Assembly: GCA_003646935.1 (NCBI GenBank)
Contig: QMLW01000061.1
Span: forward strand, 1-8,335
DNA from: Deltaproteobacteria bacterium
GTDB lineage: Bacteria; Desulfobacterota; DSM-4660; Desulfatiglandales; B25-G16
Length of the DNA: 8,335 nucleotides
Direction: 5' to 3'
Under the pieces are notes generated by a model, which worked only from the letters and a program-made list of their open reading frames with translations, was not told where the DNA came from and did not search any database. The translations under genes and the position numbers were made by a program. Positions 1-6,382 of this stretch are shown here, piece after piece (the stretch's first letter is position 1; each line of letters opens with the position of its first letter).

Positions 1-339
1 ACCGTGACCTTTATAGGCCCCATGAATCTCTTTCTGGTCGCCTGTGTGCACGCATTCGATCAGTTTGCCGGCGGTCTGGGCACGGCCGTTCTGATAACCT
101 TTCTGATGAGAACCTGCACGGAGCGATTCAAGGCTGCCCATTTTGCCATCGGCACAGGCTTGATGAACGTGAGCGGGGTGCTGGCAGGTGTTGCCAGTGG
201 CTTTCTCGCCCAGAGGCTCGGCTACGGGCCCTTCTTTGGACTTACCTTTCTTCTTTCCATTCCCGGGATGTGCCTGATTTTGTATATACCCTTTCTCGAT
301 ACGGGTAAATTGGAGCAAAAACAGGATGAGGGACCCTGA
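1..339 (+). CDS. AmpG-like MFS permease, C-terminal part (5' end outside window)
   Basis: This is the last 112 residues of an inner-membrane transporter; the frame is open to base 1, so the gene begins outside the window. The first in-frame start-like codons (GTG at 4, ATG at 22) are internal. The stretch is hydrophobic, with about three to four membrane segments. The pattern FDQFAGGLGTA followed by FLM and RFKAAHFAIGT resembles the late helices of AmpG/PAT-family major facilitator permeases, where (E/D)xFxGGxGTAxxxxFLM is typical. AmpG itself imports muropeptides for cell-wall recycling, but the substrate here cannot be told from the tail. The protein ends in a short charged cytoplasmic tail, GKLEQKQDEGP. 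About 240 bases separate it from the next gene, so they are probably not co-transcribed. A general MFS exporter is the alternative. Confidence 0.75.
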   Translation, partial: TVTFIGPMNLFLVACVHAFDQFAGGLGTAVLITFLMRTCTERFKAAHFAIGTGLMNVSGVLAGVASGFLAQRLGYGPFFGLTFLLSIPGMCLILYIPFLDTGKLEQKQDEGP

Positions 340-578
340 TCGAATCAACGGCGAGCGGAGGTTCTGGAATAACGAAATTGATAGAGCAATCGGGTTTCAT
401 GACTACAAGAAAAGAGATCATTGAAGACGCAATACAGATGGCCTATTTGGTATAAAAGTTGCAGAAAATAGTAAAATTCTGCCTTTTCTCCATAAACCGT
501 TTGCAAGCCTTTACAGAATTAGAATATGCTGAGCCTGACTAATTAATGACATTTAAGTGCGAGCGACTGAAGAAAGCC
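340..578 (+). other. Intergenic gap before the protease gene
   Basis: There is no convincing gene here. A weak hairpin, GCAGAA (461-466) pairing with TTCTGC (477-482) and followed by CTTTTCT, could be a poor terminator for the permease gene. A possible but weak promoter for the protease is TTGCAA (501-506), 18 bases, then TATGCT (525-530), each 4 of 6 to consensus. An 18-codon reading frame at 399-455 has no ribosome binding site and is not called. Confidence 0.3.
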
Positions 579-3119
579 ATGAAAGAAAAGCTGACTATCC
601 TGGGTGCATTTGTTATAGCAAGCCTCATCGCTTATACTCCCATTTCAAAGGCTGACCAGCTCACGTTTGACTTTCCTGGAAACAAGCAAGCCCCAACCGA
701 CACGAACAGTACTGGAAAATACCTACCGGGCGAGCTGCTCGTAAAATTCAAGCAAGAAACCCCCCGTTCAACCATGAAGGCCCTGCACTCGGCCCTGGGG
801 GTAAAGGAAGCTAAACATATGAAACCCCTGAGGGTTAGACGCGTTAAACTCCCTCCTGACGTCTCCGTAGAAGCCGCCATTGACCATTATAAAAAAGATC
901 CGAACGTTGTATACGCCGAGCCCAACTACATCATCCGCTTTATGGCCACAACTCCCAATGATCCTGATTTTCAAAAGCTGTGGGGGCTTCACAATACCGG
1001 TCAGGAGCTTTTTGTAAGCGAGGAAACCTTCGGGGGTACAGAAGACGCGGACATCGATGCACCCGAGGCATGGGATATCACCACCGGCTCCCAAGACGTT
1101 ATTGTGGCAGTGTTGGACAGCGGTGTTTATATAAGCCATCCGGAGATGAACGCCAATATATGGGTAAATAGCTCGGAACAAAATGGTACCAACGAGGTGG
1201 ATGACGATGATAATGGGTATGTGGATGATATCTACGGATGGGATTTCTGGGATAATGATGCAACACCCGTTGACTACAACAACCATGGTACCCATATCGC
1301 AGGCATTATTGCCGCTCTTGGGGACAACAATGCGGGGATAACAGGCGTCAACTGGCAAGCCAAGATCATGGCCCTCAGGATCGGAGGGCTGGTGGGAACT
1401 ATAGGCGAGGCAGCGGAGGCCATCATCTACGCCGTTGATAACGGCGCCCACATCATCAATGCGAGCTGGGGCGGCTCTGAGTTCTCTCAAACCGAGTATG
1501 ACGCAATAGAGTATGCCGATGATCACGGTGTCCTTGTCGTGGCCGCAGCGGGAAACGGAGGGGATGACCTCATAGGCGATGATAACGATGAGACACCGGA
1601 ATACCCTGCAAGCTATAATCTGCTCAATATAATCTCCGTGGCGGCAACGGATCAAAACGATGTCCTCGCGGAATTCTCAAACTATGGTGCTACCTCAGTG
1701 CACATCGCAGCACCGGGGGTCAACATATACAGCACCGTGCCCGAGTTTTCTTATGGAATTCCGGTAGAGTCTTATTCGGAAAATTTTGAATCAAGTGCGA
1801 TTGATGAATGGGTTCAAGGAGGGACTGTCACTGACTGGAAATTAGTCCCTGGCACAGGAGTCGGAGGCAGTGTCTGCCTTGAAGATAGTCCTAATGGGCA
1901 ATACCTTGAAAACACTGAATCCTTTGCTGGCTATGGGACTTCTTTTGTTTCGGTGAAAAATAATCGTTATACACTTTCCTTTAAATTAAAGGCGGATCTT
2001 GAAAATGAAAAGGACTTTTTGGTTCTAATGGGATCCGATGATGGCCAGATATGGTTCTCGCCGGATGTGTATATCTTTAATTTGGAGAACTACAAGACCG
2101 GAGTAACGAGTGGATTTATTGACTGCTCTTTCAACTTAACCGCACTGGTAGATGCGCTACCCAGCTTTTATTTCGGATTTGGCATTTTTACCGATTCTTC
2201 CACAAACGGCGATGGGGTATACATTGATGACCTTAAACTTACCAGGGAGCCGATTGAAATCAATACCTATGGTTATGAGTATATCGATGGAAGCTCCATG
2301 GCAGCGCCCCATGTTTCAGGTGTCGCTGCATTGGTGAAGGCCCAGAATCCAAATTATACCCATCTCCAGATTAAAGACGCGATACTCAACACGGTCGATA
2401 AAAAAGATTCACTTGATGCAAAACTTATCACAGAGGGCAGGGTAAATGCCTACCAGGCAGTGACCTATCTCGCTCCACCTGCAAACGTGAGAGCCATTTC
2501 TGGAGATGGTTTAGCCCTCCTCACCTGGAAGCCAAACCGTGAAAGCACGCTCACTGGATACAAAGTCCGCTATGGGACTACACAAACACTCGATACCGAG
2601 CTAGAGACTATAAGTATAAGTGATACCTCTTTGCTGATAAGCGGTTTGACCAATGACACCCGGTATTACTTTTCAGTGCGTGCCACCGCTTATTTCCCTG
2701 AGATAGACCTAGCAAAAGAAACGGATTCCGATCTGGCTACAGCTACCCCCTCAACTATTCCAATTGCACCGAGCAGCTTGTCAGCTACTAGCATATCAAC
2801 CAGCCAGATCGATCTCTCATGGGTGGATAACTACTACGGCGAGCAGGGCTTTAAGGTAGAGAGGAAACAAACGGGCGAGGACTACTCCCAGATCGCCACA
2901 GTTGGTGAAAATGTGACCACCTATAGCGACACCGACCTGAATGAGGCGACCACTTACTACTACCGTATACGCGCATATAACGCGGCAGGTAATTCTGATT
3001 TTTCCAATGAGGCCAGCACTACTACGTTTATTGACACAAGCCCCATAGGTGGAGTCACTAGTAGTAATAGTGATAATGGCGGCGGCAGCTGCTTCATCGC
3101 CACAGTAGGCTTCGAATAG
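579..3119 (+). CDS. Secreted S8 (subtilisin-family) serine protease with inserted beta domain, two FN3 domains and truncated CFI-box tail
   Basis: A subtilisin-like endopeptidase of about 846 residues. From the ATG at 579, residues 1-25 form a signal peptide (MKEK, hydrophobic core, cleavage after SKA), so it is exported. Residues about 48-124 resemble the propeptide that folds and inhibits such enzymes, ending YAEPNY. The catalytic triad is intact: D180 in VAVLDSG, H236 in NNHGTH, S573 in DGSSMAAPH, with oxyanion N326 in AAGNGG. Between APGVNIYST and the serine lies an extra segment of about 160 residues (397-557). It is beta-rich, with NFES near its start and DGVYIDDL near its end, like jelly-roll domains of immune inhibitor A-type peptidases. 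Fibronectin III domains follow at about 633-724 and 730-818. The end, GGGSCFIATVGFE, is the start of a CFI-box tail cut by TAG. An ATG at 546 is an alternative start, but it only lengthens the N-region and has no better ribosome site. The start is uncertain; the family is secure. Confidence 0.93.
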   Translation: MKEKLTILGAFVIASLIAYTPISKADQLTFDFPGNKQAPTDTNSTGKYLPGELLVKFKQETPRSTMKALHSALGVKEAKHMKPLRVRRVKLPPDVSVEAAIDHYKKDPNVVYAEPNYIIRFMATTPNDPDFQKLWGLHNTGQELFVSEETFGGTEDADIDAPEAWDITTGSQDVIVAVLDSGVYISHPEMNANIWVNSSEQNGTNEVDDDDNGYVDDIYGWDFWDNDATPVDYNNHGTHIAGIIAALGDNNAGITGVNWQAKIMALRIGGLVGTIGEAAEAIIYAVDNGAHIINASWGGSEFSQTEYDAIEYADDHGVLVVAAAGNGGDDLIGDDNDETPEYPASYNLLNIISVAATDQNDVLAEFSNYGATSVHIAAPGVNIYSTVPEFSYGIPVESYSENFESSAIDEWVQGGTVTDWKLVPGTGVGGSVCLEDSPNGQYLENTESFAGYGTSFVSVKNNRYTLSFKLKADLENEKDFLVLMGSDDGQIWFSPDVYIFNLENYKTGVTSGFIDCSFNLTALVDALPSFYFGFGIFTDSSTNGDGVYIDDLKLTREPIEINTYGYEYIDGSSMAAPHVSGVAALVKAQNPNYTHLQIKDAILNTVDKKDSLDAKLITEGRVNAYQAVTYLAPPANVRAISGDGLALLTWKPNRESTLTGYKVRYGTTQTLDTELETISISDTSLLISGLTNDTRYYFSVRATAYFPEIDLAKETDSDLATATPSTIPIAPSSLSATSISTSQIDLSWVDNYYGEQGFKVERKQTGEDYSQIATVGENVTTYSDTDLNEATTYYYRIRAYNAAGNSDFSNEASTTTFIDTSPIGGVTSSNSDNGGGSCFIATVGFE
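1767..2249 (+). other. Beta-rich domain inserted in the protease catalytic domain
   Basis: This is the coding segment for about 160 residues between the APGVNIYST strand and the GSSMA serine loop, which in plain subtilisins are joined by a short loop. The Asn-to-Ser spacing is 247 residues, against 66 in subtilisin. The pattern (ENFES, spaced W residues, DDGQIWFSP, GDGVYIDDLKL) fits a galactose-binding-like or MAM-like jelly roll, probably used for substrate or surface binding. By hand count the GC is about 42% over 1741-2220, versus about 54% over the preceding 480 bases. The limits are approximate. Confidence 0.65.
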
Positions 3120-3188
3120 AAACCCTCGTCGCATGTACTGATTGTGACCAGGAATCGAAATAAAGAACACGAAATCAGGGCTGATTAA
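3084..3188 (+). pseudogene. Degenerate CFI-box C-terminal region, interrupted by an in-frame TAG
   Basis: In deltaproteobacterial exported proteins the CFI-box tail typically reads CFIATAAYGS, then about four residues, then HV and an R-rich FRDR-like run, followed by a hydrophobic segment. Here CFIATVGFE is followed by TAG at 3117-3119. The same frame beyond it reads KPSSHVLIVTRNRNKEH before TAA at 3186-3188. The His-Val falls exactly 14 residues after the Cys, as in intact members, and NRNK sits where FRDR is expected. This looks like one nonsense change plus decay rather than an original end. No hydrophobic segment remains. Confidence 0.5.
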
Positions 3189-3209
3189 GGGATCAACGCG
3201 TAAAGACCT

Positions 3210-3656
3210 ATGGAGAAAGTAGCCGACAAGGTACTGATACGAAAAATCGAGCCTGAAGACGCTGATCAAATCAGCGAGATTCAGTCATCGATCACCAATA
3301 CAGCGGCGGGAATCGACTTCAGGCGAATAATTGAACAGCAACTCCAAAGAGATGAAGGTATCGGTTACGCGGCTGAGGTCGGCGGAAGGGTGGTCGGCTT
3401 CATGATCAGTTCTTTTGTATACGGCGGCTTCGGCCTTGACAAGAGCGCCTGGATTACGAACTTCGGCGTTCATCCTGATTTCATGGCGAAAGGCATAGGA
3501 AAATCCCTGGCGAATGAGCTATTCAAGGCCTACAAGCAGAAGGGCATAAAGAACATCTTTTCCGCAGTCCCCTGGGACTCAGTCGATATCCTGTCCTTCT
3601 TTAAGACGCTCGGATTTGACCGCAGCAGCTTAATTAACCTGAGAAAGGACCTTTAA
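3210..3656 (+). CDS. GNAT-family N-acetyltransferase
   Basis: This 148-residue protein has the length and pattern of a single-domain GNAT acetyltransferase, which moves an acetyl group from acetyl-CoA to an amine. It starts VLIRKIEPEDADQI, the usual first strand and helix. Motif A is FGVHPDFMAKGIGKSL (85-100), whose KGIGK (94-98) is the Q/RxxGxG/A pyrophosphate-binding loop. FFKTLGF (130-136) is the motif B region. The layout resembles RimI-like protein or small-molecule acetylases, but the substrate cannot be predicted. An in-frame TAA at 3201 leaves ATG 3210 as the only reasonable start, although no clear Shine-Dalgarno site precedes it. It begins 90 bases after the protease stop and could be read from the same transcript. 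It converges on the receiver gene. Confidence 0.88.
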   Translation: MEKVADKVLIRKIEPEDADQISEIQSSITNTAAGIDFRRIIEQQLQRDEGIGYAAEVGGRVVGFMISSFVYGGFGLDKSAWITNFGVHPDFMAKGIGKSLANELFKAYKQKGIKNIFSAVPWDSVDILSFFKTLGFDRSSLINLRKDL

Positions 3657-3700
3657 ATTTGAATTCCCCCGCTGCTTGCAGCGCGGGATGAATTCAAATT
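3656..3700. repeat. Long imperfect palindrome / possible bidirectional terminator, REP-like hairpin 1
   Basis: Perfect 11-bp outer arms, AATTTGAATTC (3656-3666) and GAATTCAAATT (3690-3700), enclose a GC stem: CCC-GCTGC (3668-3675) against GCAGC-GC-GGG (3678-3687) with a 2-base bulge and a TT loop. It starts in the GNAT stop codon. AT-rich arms on both sides would give a T-rich end in either direction, so it could terminate both convergent genes. Its core resembles the hairpin at 3775-3794. Confidence 0.6.
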
Positions 3701-3716
3701 AGAAGTTACAATCCTT

Positions 3717-3750
3717 TTTAAGGCAAAAGTACGGTGCTGAAGCCTTTAAG
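3717..3750. repeat. Minor inverted repeat between two CCTTTnAAGG copies
   Basis: CCTTTTTAAGG (3712-3722) and CCTTTAAGG (about 3742-3750) are near copies in direct orientation. Because each is nearly self-complementary, TTAAGGC can also pair with GCCTTtAA (one bulge) across a 17-base loop. It is small and AT-rich and its meaning is unknown. It lies between the two stronger hairpins of this gap. Confidence 0.25.
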
Positions 3751-3774
3751 GACTGAAGCAAGAATTTCGACATA

Positions 3775-3794
3775 CCCTGTAGCTTGCTACAGGG
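3775..3794. repeat. Perfect 9-bp hairpin, REP-like hairpin 2
   Basis: CCCTGTAGC (3775-3783) and GCTACAGGG (3786-3794) are perfect arms with a TT between them. Outside, ATTTC (3765-3769) can pair with GAAAT (3798-3802). The core pattern CCC-G-AGCTTGCT-C-GGGAT then GAA matches that of the hairpin at 3656-3700, with different but still complementary stem bases. That is what members of one intergenic repeat family show. No T run follows, so a plain terminator is less likely. Confidence 0.6.
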
Positions 3795-3839
3795 ATAGAA
3801 ATGTTAGCCTTTCGCCATAGGATCGATACAATCGCATAA

Positions 3840-3862
3840 GATAAAATCGTTTAACGATTTTA
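3840..3862 (-). terminator. AT-rich palindrome at the end of the receiver gene
   Basis: ATAAAATCG (3841-3849) and CGATTTTAT (3854-3862) pair over a TTTAA loop and overlap the minus-strand stop codon (3860-3862). Read on the minus strand, the 3' arm ends CGATTTTAT, giving a U-containing run. The stem is GC-poor, so it would be a weak intrinsic terminator, possibly helped by the hairpins beyond it. Confidence 0.45.
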
Positions 3863-4363
3863 TTCGCCTACCAGATCCTTTAATTTCTTCTCCCAGAATT
3901 CCCGTTCCTGCTCCCTCCAGTGAGGGCCAGTGAATTTCTTGTCGTAGAAGGATGCCAACCTCTCGTACCACCTGACCCACGGGTTTTTCTTCTTCTCGAT
4001 GGCCTCCAGCACATCGGCGACAAAGAGATCGATCTTTCTGATCTCGTCCTTGGGTGCAAAGTAGGAGGCACCCCGCTCTGCCGATTCCTTCAAGGCCTCT
4101 TTGGTTAAGGCGTGGGCGGTGAGCATGAGGGCTGGGATCCCCTTATCGGTGGCGACCTCTAGCAGCTCGAAGCCTTTCACCCCCATAATATCGAGCACCG
4201 CAATATCGTAGGGCTCGGTCTCGAGCAGCTGTTTTGCCTGTTCAAATGAGGATGCGGTATCGATTTTACACATATCGAGCAGCTCCACCAAGAGCTCCAA
4301 CACATCCTTCTCATCGTCTGCGATAAGCACGCGCTTTCCCTTGAGAATCTTCTCGGTGTCCAT
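3860..4363 (-). CDS. Stand-alone response regulator receiver protein
   Basis: A 167-residue cytoplasmic protein. Residues 10-125 form a complete CheY-like receiver domain: acidic pair D16 D17 in IADDEKD, phosphoacceptor D58 in VLDIMG, T82 in LTAHA and K105 in APKDE. It therefore should accept phosphate from a histidine kinase, but no kinase gene is in the window. There is no DNA-binding or enzymatic output domain. Instead the last 40 or so residues are charged and aromatic (NPWVRWYERLASFYDKKF, then HWREQEREFWEKKL), probably helical, and may bind a partner. The start is well supported: AAGGAG (complement of 4372-4377) precedes the ATG by eight bases, and a sigma-70 promoter sits 87-114 bases upstream. 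It is probably a single-gene transcript, convergent with the acetyltransferase gene. Its signal and target are unknown. Confidence 0.92.
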   Translation of the reverse strand: MDTEKILKGKRVLIADDEKDVLELLVELLDMCKIDTASSFEQAKQLLETEPYDIAVLDIMGVKGFELLEVATDKGIPALMLTAHALTKEALKESAERGASYFAPKDEIRKIDLFVADVLEAIEKKKNPWVRWYERLASFYDKKFTGPHWREQEREFWEKKLKDLVGE

Positions 4364-4449
4364 AGCCGTCTCTCCTTTTCCTCTGGTTGTCTGTAGGCCT
4401 ATTATCGGGAGCCCCTAGTGTGCACAGCACAGGTGCTCTACCGTCTCCT

Positions 4450-4477
4450 AGGATACTCATGTCCTCTGGGTTGTCAA
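4450..4477 (-). promoter_or_regulatory. Sigma-70 promoter for the receiver gene
   Basis: On the minus strand, TTGACA (complement of 4472-4477, a perfect -35) is followed after 16 bases by TATCCT (complement of 4450-4455, 4 of 6 to the -10 consensus). Transcription would start near 4443 and give a leader of about 80 bases before the ATG at 4363. No other promoter candidate on this strand is as good. Confidence 0.6.
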
Positions 4478-4537
4478 GAAAATGGATAACCGAATCATAG
4501 ATATAGAGCTCATTTAACGATTACATGATCATCGCCT

Positions 4538-4593
4538 CAGGCATACGGAAAGTAACAGTGCAAACAAAAGGCTCCATCAATGCCTGCTTTTTT
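4538..4593 (+). promoter_or_regulatory. Possible attenuator or terminator in the yqeB leader
   Basis: CAGGCAT (4538-4544) is perfectly complementary to ATGCCTG (4580-4586), which is followed by C and six T residues (4588-4593). A second, nearer segment, AGGC (4569-4572), can pair with the same GCCT (4582-4585). The two pairings exclude each other, and a T run follows the shared 3' arm. This is the layout of an attenuator or of a riboswitch expression platform. The stems are short, and no known aptamer was recognised. Confidence 0.3.
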
Positions 4594-4748
4594 AGAAATG
4601 GCTCCGTAAAAAGATACTCCAACGCATGCTATTCCCACATTGACCCTGAGGCCTTACTTTGTTACTATTCCTCTATCTTCGGTGCCGGCTGCGATGCAAG
4701 AGAATCCAAGGCCCGTTTTTCCACATGGGCTTAAGAAAGGATGGAGAA

Positions 4749-5549
4749 ATGGCGTGGGAGCACATGGTCGTTCTCATCAGAGGCGGGGGTGAGATAGCCA
4801 GCGGTGTTGCACACCGATTAGTTACGTGCCATTTCAAGGTGTGCATGACGGAAGTGGCTCACCCCTTGGCAGTGAGAAGGGAGGTCTCCTTTAGTGAGGC
4901 GGTGTATGAAGGGGAAAAAACCGTTGAGGGTCTGACGGCGAAATTCATAGCGTCCTTCGATCGAATTGCTGAGCTCTGGAATGCCAGCATGATACCAATT
5001 ATGGTCGACGCCGAGGCCACAGTGAAGGCCTACCTAAAACCAACGGTTTTGGTTGATGCCATACTGGCGAAGCGAAATGTGGGAACGAGGATAACCGATG
5101 CCCCCCTTGTTATTGGATTGGGGCCTGGTTTTCACGCTGGCAGGGATGTACACCTCGTTGTTGAGACGAAACGGGGCCATGACCTGGGAAGGCTTATCTC
5201 TAAGGGAGAAGCGGAGGCAAATACCGGTATTCCCGGGGATATTGCCGGCTTTTCCGTTGAAAGGGTGCTCAGGTCGAGCGCTGCTGGGAAACTGAAAACC
5301 TTGAAGGGAATCGGCGACTATGTGGATGCGGGGGATACAGTAGCTCTCGTGGGTGATGCCCCCATCAAGGCACAAATCAAGGGCGTAATCAGGGGGCTCC
5401 TAAGGGATGGCTCCGAGGTATACGAGGGAATGAAAACAGGGGACGTCGATCCGAGAGGAATCAAGGAATTCTGTTACTCCCTGTCCGACAAGGTAAGGGC
5501 AATCGGGGGCGGCGTGTTGGAGGGGATAGTATCCTATCTCAATCAATGA
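4749..5549 (+). CDS. yqeB: YqeB-family selenium-dependent molybdenum hydroxylase accessory protein
   Basis: A 266-residue protein of the YqeB (EF2563) family, found with selenium-dependent molybdenum hydroxylases and thought to help make or insert their selenium-containing molybdenum cofactor; the exact reaction is unknown. Recognisable parts are an N-terminal nucleotide-fold-like start VVLIRGGGEIASGVAHRL (7-24), TEVAHPLAVRREVSFSEAVYEG-type signature (34-55), VDAILAKRN (102-110), GLGPGFHAG (123-131) and ETKRGHDLG (139-147). The frame is open further upstream to 4659, but ATG 4749 is preceded by AAAGGA (4736-4741) at seven bases and matches the family's usual start; the ATG at 4764 is a second possibility. 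The stop overlaps the next start as ATGA, so it is translationally coupled to yqeC. It is the first gene of a three-gene operon, and its leader may be attenuated. No in-frame TGA suggests selenocysteine here. Confidence 0.9.
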   Translation: MAWEHMVVLIRGGGEIASGVAHRLVTCHFKVCMTEVAHPLAVRREVSFSEAVYEGEKTVEGLTAKFIASFDRIAELWNASMIPIMVDAEATVKAYLKPTVLVDAILAKRNVGTRITDAPLVIGLGPGFHAGRDVHLVVETKRGHDLGRLISKGEAEANTGIPGDIAGFSVERVLRSSAAGKLKTLKGIGDYVDAGDTVALVGDAPIKAQIKGVIRGLLRDGSEVYEGMKTGDVDPRGIKEFCYSLSDKVRAIGGGVLEGIVSYLNQ

Positions 5550-6379
5550 CCAGGTTTACGAGAACCTCAACGGAACATGCGCTATCTTCATACTCTATCA
5601 ATACCCTTAGAGATGCTCTTCACATCAGGGCCAAGGAGGTTATTAGTCTGGTGGGTGCGGGGGGTAAAACCACCCTCATGTTTGCCCTTGCCAGTGAACT
5701 GAAGAATGGCAAGGGAGTGGTCATCACCACTACTACCACAAAGATATTTCCTCCCTCTTCAATCGATGCCCCTCATGTGCTCACCTCGGGTGATCGAGGC
5801 GAGATAATCGATTTCATTCTAGAAAATGGCGCCGACCTCGGCCATATCAATCTAGCCTCAGGTAGATCAAAGGCAACCGGCAAGCTATTAGGTGTCGAAC
5901 CGGCGGTGATCAAGGAACTAATCGATCTAGAGCCCGTGCGCTTCATCATTGTCGAGGCAGACGGTGCGGCCCGCAAACCCCTTAAGGCACCAAATCCTGC
6001 CTATGAACCGGTTATCCCCCCGAGCACCTCCTTGGTAATACCAGTGATCGGCATCGAGGCCCTGGGCCAGGCGCTCACCGAGAAACACGTGTTCAGATCG
6101 GAGATTGCAGTCCAACTCACGGGCCTCTCTATGGGAGAGGCCATCTCGGCAGAAGCGATAGCAAACCTGATTGTCCACCCTTCAGGCATCATAAGGGGCA
6201 GGCCGGCTCAGGCGAGAGTGGTTCCCTTCATAAACAAAGTTGATCTCCATGCTGATCTATCCATGGCGCGAGAGCTAGCCGTCAAGGTTCTTGAGGCACA
6301 TCACCCTCAGATCGATCGAGTTGTCCTGGGGCAGGCTCAACTGAAGCCTCCGGTGAGGGAGGTAATCTTCAAGGAGTAG
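5546..6379 (+). CDS. yqeC: YqeC-family selenium-dependent hydroxylase accessory protein (P-loop)
   Basis: A 277-residue protein of the YqeC family, whose genes travel with yqeB in organisms that have selenium-dependent molybdenum hydroxylases. A P-loop, GAGGKTT (37-43), follows the strand EVISLV, so it should bind ATP or GTP. TTTTTKIF (61-68) and EADGAARKPLKAP (137-149) are family hallmarks, the latter in the Walker B position. PFINKVDL near residue 228 resembles the NKxD base-recognition motif of GTPases. It probably powers a step of cofactor maturation, but the biochemical role is not established. The start ATG lies inside the yqeB stop (ATGA); no internal start is better. The first 25 residues are polar and not conserved in character. 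The next gene begins 3 bases after the stop, so the three are one transcript. Confidence 0.9.
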   Translation: MTRFTRTSTEHALSSYSINTLRDALHIRAKEVISLVGAGGKTTLMFALASELKNGKGVVITTTTTKIFPPSSIDAPHVLTSGDRGEIIDFILENGADLGHINLASGRSKATGKLLGVEPAVIKELIDLEPVRFIIVEADGAARKPLKAPNPAYEPVIPPSTSLVIPVIGIEALGQALTEKHVFRSEIAVQLTGLSMGEAISAEAIANLIVHPSGIIRGRPAQARVVPFINKVDLHADLSMARELAVKVLEAHHPQIDRVVLGQAQLKPPVREVIFKE

Positions 6380-6382
6380 CCT

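Larger units (their letters stand above)
4364..4748. other. Divergent intergenic region between the receiver gene and yqeB
   Basis: This is 385 bases without a credible gene. The left part holds the promoter and leader of the minus-strand receiver gene. The right part (about 4480-4748) must hold the promoter and leader of the yqeB operon. No strong plus-strand promoter could be picked out; TAGATATAG near 4498-4506 is the best -10-like stretch but lacks a properly spaced -35. A 69-codon frame at 4525-4734 has no ribosome site and no family resemblance, and overlaps the leader hairpins. Confidence 0.5.

Noticed and set aside
399..455. 18-codon frame after the permease gene
   Set aside because: No ribosome site and no similarity; the length is expected by chance.
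768..1655. Long 295-codon frame on the minus strand
   Set aside because: It lies antisense to the intact catalytic domain of the S8 protease. Its translation shows no family pattern and it has no ribosome site, so it is a shadow of a GC-rich coding strand.
4425..4450. tRNA-like fragment (GTGCTCTACC resembles the complement of a D-arm)
   Set aside because: No acceptor stem, anticodon arm or T-arm could be built on either strand; the segment is better explained as the leader of the receiver gene.
4525..4734. 69-codon frame upstream of yqeB
   Set aside because: There is no Shine-Dalgarno site, no recognisable protein pattern, and overlap with the leader hairpins and T run.
4659..4748. Longer N-terminus for YqeB starting at 4659
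   Set aside because: The added 30 residues are Cys/Arg/Leu-rich and unlike the family start; ATG 4749 has AAAGGA at seven bases.
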